Source of the DNA: JAUSNA01 sp964568885
Lineage (GTDB): Bacteria > Patescibacteriota > Microgenomatia > Levybacterales > GWA1-39-11
Reading direction: 5' to 3'
Assembly (NCBI GenBank): GCA_964568885.1
Contig: CAZMSF010000018.1
Span: forward strand, 1-22,370
DNA: 22,370 bases
The translations under genes were made by a program, and so were the position numbers. The notes beneath the pieces were generated by a model. The model saw nothing but the letters and a program-made list of their open reading frames with translations, was not told the DNA's origin and ran no database searches. Shown piece after piece: positions 6,618-12,775 of this stretch; positions within the stretch are counted from its first letter, which is position 1, and every line of letters starts with the position of its first letter.

Positions 6618-7517
6618 TTATTCTTTAACCTCTTCTTTTGCCTCTTCAGGCGCTACCTCTTTATTCTCGGATGTTTCCTCGGAAGCTTCCGCATTTACTA
6701 CTTCCATGTTTTCATCTGTTTGATTTGCCGTTTGCAAAGCTTCCTGTTCTGCCTTTGCTTCTTCTTCAGCCTTTACTTCCGTCTCAAGTCTTTGCGCCTC
6801 TTGTTCTTCAACTGAAGGGCCAATTTCTTCAACTTTCGTATCGATGATTTCCTCTTCGACAACAGGCTCCTTATAAAGACCAATGTGTTTTTTGTTGACT
6901 CCGCGTCTGGTTATAGTCACTATTGAACTGATGGGACCCGGAACGAGTCCTTTCACAAGGAGCACTCCATCCGCATATCCAATGATTTCCAAATTTTTAA
7001 TGGTCACCTGCTCTGCGCCCATTCGGCCGGCCATCCTTTTTCCTTTATACACTCTTCCCGGAGTCGTCGACTGACCAATAGAACCGGGGGCACGATGGCG
7101 GTCTGATTGTCCGTGAGTTTTAGGTCCTCCTTTAAAGTGATGTCTCTTTACGACTCCTGCATATCCTTTCCCTTTTGAAGTACCTGTTACATCAACGATG
7201 TCTCCAGCAGACAATACCTCTTCCACATTTACCTCAGCTCCAACCGTCATATCTTCGATTTTGTCTCCCTTTGTTTCCCTAAAAAAACGAGGCGTCGTCT
7301 TGAGCCCCGCTTTTGTTGCATGTCCTGTTGTTGGCTTGTCTGCTTTCTTGGCTTCCCCAAATCCAAGCTGCACGGATGAATAACCATCTTTTTCTGTGGT
7401 CTTAATCTGGGTTACCACATTACCGGAAACCATAATTTTGGTCATAGGAACTCTACTTCCGTCTTCGAGGAACGCCTGTGCTTGTCCAAGTTTTTTACCA
7501 ATTATCGAATTTATCAT
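6618..7517 (-). CDS. rplC: 50S ribosomal protein L3 (uL3), with long acidic C-terminal tail
   Basis: L3 is an early-binding 50S protein near the peptidyl-transferase centre. The start chosen is the ATG at 7517 (MINSIIGKKLGQAQ), which matches the family N-terminus. A GTG at 7535 would add six residues but lies directly after a U-tract. Core signatures are GTSKGKGYAGVVKRHHF, RHRAPGSIGQSTTPGRV and KGKRMAGRMG. The core ends near residue 215. The remaining 84 residues, with 27 Glu, are an unusual low-complexity tail. No Shine-Dalgarno is visible at either start. The gene has its own promoter and leader (separate entries). Confidence 0.95.
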   Translation of the reverse strand: MINSIIGKKLGQAQAFLEDGSRVPMTKIMVSGNVVTQIKTTEKDGYSSVQLGFGEAKKADKPTTGHATKAGLKTTPRFFRETKGDKIEDMTVGAEVNVEEVLSAGDIVDVTGTSKGKGYAGVVKRHHFKGGPKTHGQSDRHRAPGSIGQSTTPGRVYKGKRMAGRMGAEQVTIKNLEIIGYADGVLLVKGLVPGPISSIVTITRRGVNKKHIGLYKEPVVEEEIIDTKVEEIGPSVEEQEAQRLETEVKAEEEAKAEQEALQTANQTDENMEVVNAEASEETSENKEVAPEEAKEEVKE

Positions 7518-7535
7518 ATTAAGTTCAAAATGCAC

Positions 7536-7564
7536 AAAAAAAAGCGACCGCTACAGTCGCTTTT
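7536..7564 (-). terminator. attenuator-like terminator hairpin before rplC
   Basis: On the minus strand, a 9-bp stem AAAAGCGAC / GTCGCTTTT with a 7-nt loop runs into eight consecutive U. This is a complete intrinsic-terminator signature, ending only 18 nt before the rplC ATG. Because a strong promoter lies upstream of it, it would terminate rplC-operon transcripts unless antagonised. It may also stop read-through from tuf-rpsJ. A further small hairpin (7568-7583, GTTAGG/CCTAAC) lies just 5' of it. Confidence 0.75.
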
Positions 7565-7592
7565 CATGTTAGGGAAACCTAACTGAAAGAAG

Positions 7593-7628
7593 CTATGTAG
7601 TCAAACTAACCCTCCTTAAAGTCGTCAT
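7593..7628 (-). CDS. possible 11-codon leader peptide of the rplC operon
   Basis: ATG at 7628 opens a short frame (MTTLRRVSLTT, stop TAG) about 8 nt after the predicted transcription start. It has no ribosome-binding site of its own, so translation could only be near-leaderless. Its codons contain a perfect AAGGAGG (7611-7617). It precedes the two hairpins, a classic attenuator layout, but coding has not been shown. Low confidence. Confidence 0.2.
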   Translation of the reverse strand: MTTLRRVSLTT

Positions 7629-7642
7629 TTTTCGTAAGGTTT

Positions 7643-7671
7643 ATTATATACGTATTTGAATTCAAATGCAA
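7643..7671 (-). promoter_or_regulatory. promoter of the rplC operon with palindromic spacer
   Basis: -35 TTGCAT (7666-7671) and a perfect -10 TATAAT (7643-7648) are separated by exactly 17 bp. The spacer and -35 edge contain a 14-bp perfect palindrome, ATTTGAATTCAAAT (7654-7667), which could be an operator. Predicted transcription start is near 7636, giving a leader of about 120 nt before rplC. Confidence 0.7.
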
Positions 7672-7688
7672 CAATTAGACCTATTTTT

Positions 7689-8533
7689 TTACTTTAATGC
7701 CAGAAGGATGATTGCAAGAAAAGCCAGTATGCTTCCTATTAGTTTTTTTCTTATATCGTGTCTTTCCTGTAGAAAAATTATTCCTCCCAAAACCGAAAAT
7801 ATCATCGACCCTTGATATATCGCCACAACTATACTTGCAGAACCCATTGAGAGAGCCAGTGCATAAAGATATGAAGCCAAAATATTTGCTGCAAGAGGCA
7901 TTGATGAGACAAAAGACACGCGTTTGGCCGCAGCAAGCAACCGTTTTTTCGAATCTTTCATAACAATCGGAAAGACAAAAATTGGAAATACACCCATAAT
8001 AACTAGGGCCCCTTGACTCGAAATATAAGGAGAAGACGCCTTAAGGAATACGGCAATTAAACCCGCAAAAAAAGCAGATAAATGAGCGTATTTAACGCCT
8101 TTATCACCTTTTAATTCCTTAGGGGTTGTAATTATAAGTAGCCCAACAAAAAGTAATGCAATTGCAGCATATTGTATCGTTTCCAGTTTTTCGCCGAAAA
8201 CCAAAAAAGACAATAGTGCCACCCAAATAAGTCTTGTTCTTGAGACTATTGTCGAAATAGATAGATGGCTATACGAGTGCATTTTCATTATCGTATAGAT
8301 GGAGCCTATTTCCGTAATTCCAAGCAGAAAAAATACCAAAAGACTGTGCGGATTTATTACGATAAAAAATCCTAATGGTAGGAATAATAGGTAGACAGCA
8401 TCCTTATTACCTCCAGAATCCATCCAAAAGCAGTAGGATCATGGCCTTCTTTCAAATAGTAGCGACTCAAAAAATTAAAAAGATTTGACGATAGTCCTGC
8501 CGCAATAGCAATAACAAGCCAAAAAGAAAACAT
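7689..8533 (-). pseudogene. EamA/DMT-family transporter, frameshifted
   Basis: The EamA family (drug/metabolite transporters) has ten transmembrane helices in two repeats, about 285 residues. The body from about 8400 to 7689 encodes nine hydrophobic segments, including SRTRLIWVALLSFLVFGEKL and a C-terminal GGIIFLQERHDIRKKLIGS typical of EamA. The missing first helix is encoded in another frame. ATG at 8533 gives MFSFWLVIAIAAGLSSNLFN and then YYLKEGHDPTAFGWILEVIR, a normal EamA N-terminus, before that frame runs to a stop. Joining the two requires a -1 shift (one lost base) near 8395-8410. No slippery heptamer is visible, so a pseudogene or a sequencing error is most likely. It sits 27 nt after rpsJ, splitting the S10 operon. 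Confidence 0.8.
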
Positions 8534-8560
8534 GAATTAAGTGTAGCAGAAAGAAGATCT

Positions 8561-8872
8561 TTACATCTTAATCTCGAGGTTTACCCCGGAAGGCAAATCG
8601 AGATGGATGAGGTTTTCGATGGTACTCTCGGTAGGATTGAGAATATCAATAAGTCTTTTGTGGGTTTTGAGTTGGAAATGCTCTCTTGAATCTTTGTCGA
8701 TAAAAGAGGCTTTGTTGACGGTAAAAACAGTCCTGTCGGAAGGCAATGGAATAGGACCGACTACCTTTGCACCGGTTCTAAGCGCCGTATCGATTATCTG
8801 TTGACACGTACTATCAATAATACGTGGGTCATAACTTTTTAGTTTTACGCGGATGCGTCCTTTATTTGCCAT
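8561..8872 (-). CDS. rpsJ: 30S ribosomal protein S10 (uS10)
   Basis: S10 (NusE) is a 30S head protein and also a NusB partner in antitermination. The 103-residue protein has family landmarks: RIRVKLKSYD, the GAKVVGPIPLPSDRTVFTVN loop, REHFQLKTHKRLIDI and the C-terminal LPSGVNLEIKM. There is no Shine-Dalgarno. A terminator-like hairpin ends 17 nt before its ATG. Its usual partner rplC is about 1.0 kb away, beyond the broken transporter gene. Confidence 0.97.
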   Translation of the reverse strand: MANKGRIRVKLKSYDPRIIDSTCQQIIDTALRTGAKVVGPIPLPSDRTVFTVNKASFIDKDSREHFQLKTHKRLIDILNPTESTIENLIHLDLPSGVNLEIKM

Positions 8873-8889
8873 ATTTTGTGCTTAAAAAC

Positions 8890-8915
8890 AAAAAAACCTC
8901 GCATGAAGCGAGGTT
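8890..8915 (-). terminator. intrinsic terminator between tuf and rpsJ
   Basis: An 8-bp stem AACCTCGC / GCGAGGTT with a 5-nt loop is followed by seven U on the minus strand. It terminates tuf transcripts. Because a promoter-like element lies between the tuf stop and this hairpin, it would also lie inside an rpsJ leader. Confidence 0.8.
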
Positions 8916-8944
8916 ATTACCAATTTTCTGTTCAAACTCTTAAT

Positions 8945-8973
8945 TTTCTAATGTGCGAAACCAAACAAGTCAA
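8945..8973 (-). promoter_or_regulatory. possible rpsJ promoter abutting the tuf stop
   Basis: TTGACT (8968-8973) and TAGAAA (8945-8950) are 17 bp apart. The -35 is good and the -10 is imperfect (4 of 6). It begins just after the tuf stop codon. If active, transcripts would start near 8938 and meet the hairpin at 8890-8915 before rpsJ. Confidence 0.45.
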
Positions 8974-8975
8974 GC

Positions 8976-10160
8976 TTATTTAGTAATTTTGGTAACAACT
9001 CCTGCTCCGACGGTTCTTCCACCCTCTCGGATAGCAAACCGCATTCCCTCTTCCATAGCGACAGGAACGATAAGGGAAACATTCATCTTTGCATTATCTC
9101 CTGGCATAACCATTTCAACTCCGGTTTGAAGTTTGATTTCTCCGGTTACGTCGGTTGTTCTGATGTAAAACTGAGGTCTGTATCCCGAGAAGAACGGTGT
9201 ATGACGTCCCCCTTCTTCTTTGGTCAAAATGTAAACTTCAGCTTCAAATTCGGTATGTGGGGTTATAGAACCCGGTTTTGCTAGAACTTGACCTCTTTCA
9301 ACGTCTTTTTTCTCAACTCCTCGAAGAAGAAGTCCGGCATTATCTCCTGCTTGACCTTCATCAAGTTGTTTTCGGAACATCTCAATTCCTGTTACAACTG
9401 TTTTTGTGGTAGGTTTCATTCCGACAATCTCGAGTTCTTCATTGATTTTAACAACTCCTCTTTCGATTCTTCCGGTAACAACCGTTCCACGGCCTTTGAT
9501 TGAGAAAACGTCTTCAACAGGCATAAGGAATGGTTTGTCGATTGGTCTTTCAGGAGTTGGAATGTATGTGTCAACAGTCTCCATGAGCTCAAGGATAGCT
9601 TTTTCTGCTTCAGCATCACCCTCAAGAGCCTTAAGAGCCGACCCCTTAATAATAGGAGTTGTATCTCCGGGATATTGATATTTTGTCAAAAGTTCACGTA
9701 CTTCCATTTCAACAAGTTCCAAAAGTTCCGGATCTTGTACCATGTCAACTTTATTCATGAATACTACGATTGAAGGAACTCCAACTTGGCGTGCAAGAAG
9801 GATGTGCTCTCTTGTCTGAGGCATTGGTCCGTCAGGAGCCGATACAACAAGGATAGCGCCGTCCATTTGAGCGGCACCGGTAATCATGTTTTTGATGTAA
9901 TCGGCGTGACCGGGAGCGTCGATGTGAGCGTAATGGCGGGTTGCTGTTTCGTATTCTTGGTGGGAAATGTTAATGGTAACGCCTCTTTCTCTTTCCTCAG
10001 GAGCATTATCAATATCCTCGTATTTCTTAGCTTCTGCCCAACCCTTTTTTGCAAGGACGGTAGTAATAGCTGCGGTTGTAGTAGTCTTACCATGGTCGAC
10101 GTGACCGATGGTTCCGATATTAACGTGTGGTTTTGATCTGTCAAATTTTGCTGTTGCCAT
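8976..10160 (-). CDS. tuf: Elongation factor Tu
   Basis: EF-Tu delivers aminoacyl-tRNA to the ribosome as a GTPase. The 394-residue product has a full set of motifs: P-loop GHVDHGKT (residues 19-26), switch I region PEERERGVTIN, the DxPGH motif (DAPGHADYIKNMITGA), NKVD and the G5 SALKAL motif, followed by beta-barrel domains 2 and 3. The usual Cys of DCPGH is Ala here, a mild variant. It lies upstream of rpsJ but without fusA, rpsG or rpsL next to it, so the usual str-operon linkage is lost; a DUF421 gene is upstream. It has its own promoter and a 5' hairpin. Confidence 0.98.
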   Translation of the reverse strand: MATAKFDRSKPHVNIGTIGHVDHGKTTTTAAITTVLAKKGWAEAKKYEDIDNAPEERERGVTINISHQEYETATRHYAHIDAPGHADYIKNMITGAAQMDGAILVVSAPDGPMPQTREHILLARQVGVPSIVVFMNKVDMVQDPELLELVEMEVRELLTKYQYPGDTTPIIKGSALKALEGDAEAEKAILELMETVDTYIPTPERPIDKPFLMPVEDVFSIKGRGTVVTGRIERGVVKINEELEIVGMKPTTKTVVTGIEMFRKQLDEGQAGDNAGLLLRGVEKKDVERGQVLAKPGSITPHTEFEAEVYILTKEEGGRHTPFFSGYRPQFYIRTTDVTGEIKLQTGVEMVMPGDNAKMNVSLIVPVAMEEGMRFAIREGGRTVGAGVVTKITK

Positions 10161-10190
10161 ATTTGTTTTATTATACTCTCGGCTAGGCCA

Positions 10191-10214
10191 AAAGAAAACA
10201 CCTTTTTAAGGTGT
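10191..10214 (-). other. 5'-terminal hairpin of the tuf mRNA
   Basis: ACACCTT / AAGGTGT (7 bp, 3-nt loop) is followed by TTTCTTTT on the minus strand. Its 5' arm coincides with the predicted transcription start of the tuf promoter (about 10214). It therefore fits a 5' stabilising stem better than a terminator, although the interrupted U-tract also resembles the attenuators before rpsJ and rplC. Confidence 0.55.
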
Positions 10215-10220
10215 GAAAGA

Positions 10221-10249
10221 ATAATACAATACCTGATAAATTTCGTCAA
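10221..10249 (-). promoter_or_regulatory. tuf promoter
   Basis: -35 TTGACG (10244-10249) and -10 TATTAT (10221-10226) are separated by 17 bp, each one base off the sigma70 consensus. It lies between the DUF421 stop and tuf. Predicted leader is about 54 nt. Confidence 0.75.
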
Positions 10250-10270
10250 GAGGGAAATTGGGGACAAATA

Positions 10271-10780
10271 TTATGTGGTTTTTTGAATTGCCTTATGAGC
10301 GTGTCTGTGGCGGATAGTCACTTTTCTGAACTGGTCGGATAATACACTGATATTGCCATCTACCTCAAGTACGGCTAAATCAACGTCGGTAATATCCTCA
10401 ACCCCATGCTCTCTTATCGCCGCATCAAGCTCGTCGCGAGATAACTTGGCCTCCTTCATGTGTTTTTCAACAACCTTCCCATGGTACACAAGCATCAGGG
10501 GACTACCCTGAATAAGCTCGCTGATTTTTTTTGACTTGAAAAAAATATTCTTAAAAAGATAGTTGACCGAAAAGAGAGTGAAAGCGGCAACTATTCCTCC
10601 CCAAAGCGTCGTGTTGTCCCCCACCATCGCATTTTGCACAGAATTACTAATAAGAAGAATGAAAACCAAATCGATAACGGAAAGCTGGGATAATTCTTTT
10701 TTGCCGAATATCCGGATACCAAAAACGATAAAAAGGTAAATAATTGCAGAACGCACAATAACCATCAAAATTGACTCCAT
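10271..10780 (-). CDS. DUF421 (YetF/YcaP-like) membrane protein
   Basis: The 169-residue protein starts with about three hydrophobic segments (roughly residues 4-20, 33-50 and 58-76). These hold the family signature RIFGKKELSQLSVIDLVFILLISNSV. A soluble domain follows (ISELIQGSPLMLVYHGKVV...LSRDELDAAIREHGVEDITDVDLAVLEVDGNISV) that is characteristic of DUF421. Family members such as B. subtilis YetF are linked to spores and envelope, but their biochemical role is not established. The start at 10780 keeps the first helix. The gene is divergent from lexA, sharing a 130-bp intergenic region. Confidence 0.88.
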   Translation of the reverse strand: MESILMVIVRSAIIYLFIVFGIRIFGKKELSQLSVIDLVFILLISNSVQNAMVGDNTTLWGGIVAAFTLFSVNYLFKNIFFKSKKISELIQGSPLMLVYHGKVVEKHMKEAKLSRDELDAAIREHGVEDITDVDLAVLEVDGNISVLSDQFRKVTIRHRHAHKAIQKTT

Positions 10781-10825
10781 ATATCTATACTATCACGATA
10801 AAGAAATTGATATAAGCATAGCTTG

Positions 10826-10842
10826 TATCACGTAAAGTGATA
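10826..10842. promoter_or_regulatory. TATCAC/GTGATA dyad in the DUF421-lexA intergenic region
   Basis: A 17-bp inverted repeat has 6-nt arms and a 5-nt centre. A second TATCACG half-site lies at 10791-10797. It overlaps where a DUF421 promoter would be expected (minus-strand TTTACG, then TATATC about 16 bp on). It could be an operator; the evidence is only symmetry and location. Confidence 0.3.
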
Positions 10843-10854
10843 TAGTTCGTCATA

Positions 10855-10883
10855 TTGACAGTGAACGATTGTTCACCTATATT
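10855..10883 (+). promoter_or_regulatory. lexA-polymerase promoter with LexA box in the spacer
   Basis: A perfect -35 TTGACA (10855-10860) and -10 TATATT (10878-10883) are separated by 17 bp. The spacer contains GTGAACGATTGTTCAC (10861-10876), a perfect palindrome with GAAC-N4-GTTC, the core of Gram-positive (DinR/LexA) SOS boxes. Binding there would block RNA polymerase, so the operon is probably autorepressed. Transcription should start near 10890, about 20 nt before lexA. Confidence 0.8.
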
Positions 10884-10910
10884 TAAATTGCTCTTTTAAC
10901 TGTTGGCAAT

Positions 10911-11471
10911 ATGAAGGCGGAATATTTAGAAACATTGCAATCTTTTTATCGAAAAAACAAACGTCTCCCTTCATATTCGGAAATGCTCACGCTTTTTGGG
11001 CTTGCTTCAAAAAACGCGATACATAAAATTGTCAAAAAACTCATCGCAACAGGGTATTTGGACCAGCTTTCGGGGAAGTTAGCCCCCGCAAAGCTCTTCT
11101 TTCAGGCTCCCCTGTTGGGAAATGTCAAAGCAGGATTCCCAACGGGGGCAGAGGAAGATCTCAATTTTATGTCGCTTGACGAGTATTTGGTAGACAAACC
11201 CGGCTCCTCCTTCATGCTCAGAGTCGCAGGTGATTCCCTTGAGGGCATTGGTATATATAAAGAAGATATCGTAATACTTGAGAAGGCAAAGGAAGCTTCC
11301 CGGGGAGAGATAGTTCTCGCGCTCATTGACGGAGAGTGGACACTTAAAATAATCGAGAAAGTGAATGGGATGACGGTCCTTCGCTCGGCCAACCCAAAGT
11401 ATCCTGATTTTTATCCCCATCTAAGCCTTGAGATATTTGGAATAGTCCGTTCTGTAATACGTAAATATTAA
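10911..11471 (+). CDS. lexA: LexA-like repressor (HTH plus S24 autoprotease)
   Basis: The 186-residue protein has an N-terminal winged helix-turn-helix (residues 1-60, LPSYSEMLTLFGLASKNAIHK then LIATGYL), as in LexA. A C-terminal peptidase S24 domain follows. The likely self-cleavage bond is Ala74-Gly75 (VKAGFPTG). The catalytic Ser109 lies in RVAGDSL and Lys146 in WTLKII. By family knowledge it represses damage genes until RecA-stimulated cleavage. It is immediately followed by a Y-family polymerase, so it resembles a UmuD with a DNA-binding domain. The cleavage context GFP is also UmuD-like. Whether it is the global SOS repressor or only local is not known. Confidence 0.9.
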   Translation: MKAEYLETLQSFYRKNKRLPSYSEMLTLFGLASKNAIHKIVKKLIATGYLDQLSGKLAPAKLFFQAPLLGNVKAGFPTGAEEDLNFMSLDEYLVDKPGSSFMLRVAGDSLEGIGIYKEDIVILEKAKEASRGEIVLALIDGEWTLKIIEKVNGMTVLRSANPKYPDFYPHLSLEIFGIVRSVIRKY

Positions 11472-11521
11472 TATGTTAAAAACGATTCTTCGACTCACCA
11501 AACGTTTTCTAAAACTCTATT

Positions 11522-12748
11522 ATGACCATCTCATGGCCTGAAGCGATACTCTGTCTTGACGGTGATGCTTTTTTTGCATCCGTCACCCAGGCCGTACATC
11601 CGGAGCTGAAAGGGAAACCCGTTGTAACAGGTTGGGAGCGGGGGATAGCAACCGCAGTCAGTTATGAGGCAAGAGCTTTAGGCGTAAAACGTGGAGATAG
11701 ATGCTGGGAGATACAAAAAAAGTTTCCAACCGTTACAATTACCCACTCAGATTACCGGCTTTATCACCTTTTTTCGGAAAAAATGTTTGACGTCATGAGG
11801 AAATATTCGCCAAGCGTTGAAGTGTACTCGGTCGATGAAGGATTTGCGGATCTCAAAGGCATGCGCCGACCCTTACACATGAGTTATGAACAAATTGCCG
11901 CTGCTATAAAGCGGGAAATCGAAAATTCTCTCGGAATAACTGTTAGTATTGGAGTATCGGTAACCAAATCGTTGGCAAAACTTGCCGTCAACAAAAATAA
12001 GCCTTCGGGACTCACGATTGTCGGGGGGAAAGATATTGATAGCATCCTCAAAGAGACACCCGTTGAAAAAATCTGGGGGATAGGAGGAGCATCGACAGCA
12101 CTCCTTAACAAACTCGGTATCAAGACTGCCTATGAATTCGCTAAAAAACCGGATACTTTTATCAAACGCTATTTCTCCAAACCCTACCAGGAAATATGGC
12201 GCGAATTAAATGGGGAAATGGTCTACGGCGTCAATCCTAATGCCAAGCGTGAATACAAATCGATGACCCGCTCATCAACCGTCACGCCTGCAACGAATGA
12301 CAAAGATATCCTCTGGGCACGGCTTTTGGGACACATTGAGGATGTTTTTTTAAAGGCAAGAAATTATACTTATGCGGTCAAAAGGCTCACAATTTTTCTC
12401 AAATCCCAGGATTTTCATCATCACGCTATAGAAATCAAACTGGCAGAACCTACTTCATTTCCTCTCACTATCCGTAAAGAACTGAAAGAGGGCTTTGAGA
12501 AAATCTACAAAAAGGGCGTTTTATATCGCGCATCAGGAGCAACTATTTATGATTTTTGCGAAAACAATCAAAAACAAGCATCGTTATTTTTCTCAAATCC
12601 GGAATTGGAGAAGAAGGCAAAAAAGGTGTATCCGGTATATGAGGCTAAAAAGGTGGATTTTGGAACGAGTCTTTTTGATTCCGAACGCTTAATACGAAAG
12701 AAAAAAGAAATCAAACTCGCCCTACCCCTCCTCTCCCGCCTGGAATGA
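11522..12748 (+). CDS. Y-family DNA polymerase (DinB/UmuC type)
   Basis: This is a translesion DNA polymerase of 408 residues. Catalytic acidic residues are visible: Asp13 in CLDGDAFFASV and Asp105-Glu106 in YSVDEGFADL. The ALGVKRGD segment follows the fingers, and NKNKPSGLT, VEKIWGIGG and the little-finger region come next. A beta-clamp-binding motif, QASLFF, lies at about residues 352-357. Residue 14 is Gly, where Met is usual between the two N-terminal Asp. It starts 50 nt after lexA with no clear ribosome-binding site. A 22-codon frame (11473-11541) bridges the gap and overlaps its start, possibly coupling translation. UmuC and DinB assignments are both open. The stop is TGA. Confidence 0.92.
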   Translation: MTISWPEAILCLDGDAFFASVTQAVHPELKGKPVVTGWERGIATAVSYEARALGVKRGDRCWEIQKKFPTVTITHSDYRLYHLFSEKMFDVMRKYSPSVEVYSVDEGFADLKGMRRPLHMSYEQIAAAIKREIENSLGITVSIGVSVTKSLAKLAVNKNKPSGLTIVGGKDIDSILKETPVEKIWGIGGASTALLNKLGIKTAYEFAKKPDTFIKRYFSKPYQEIWRELNGEMVYGVNPNAKREYKSMTRSSTVTPATNDKDILWARLLGHIEDVFLKARNYTYAVKRLTIFLKSQDFHHHAIEIKLAEPTSFPLTIRKELKEGFEKIYKKGVLYRASGATIYDFCENNQKQASLFFSNPELEKKAKKVYPVYEAKKVDFGTSLFDSERLIRKKKEIKLALPLLSRLE

Positions 12749-12775
12749 GCTAGAAATACGAATATGCCCAGGCGG
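12736..12775. terminator. possible shared hairpin across two convergent stops
   Basis: CCGCCTGG (12736-12743) and CCAGGCGG (12768-12775) are perfect 8-bp arms around a 24-nt loop that contains both stop codons. The arms encode the C-termini of the polymerase and the GH18-like protein, which are only 1 nt apart. No U-tract follows, so intrinsic termination is unproven. It could act as a bidirectional RNA end. Confidence 0.4.

Noticed and set aside
7517..7535. GTG start at 7535 for rplC
   Set aside because: It lies directly after the U-tract and adds six residues not found in L3; the ATG at 7517 matches the family N-terminus.
8395..8410. Programmed -1 frameshift in the EamA gene
   Set aside because: No slippery heptamer or downstream stimulatory structure is seen, so a mutation or base-call error is more likely.
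9786..10136. 116-codon plus-strand frame opposite tuf
   Set aside because: It is an antisense shadow of EF-Tu, a typical artefact of strong codon bias.
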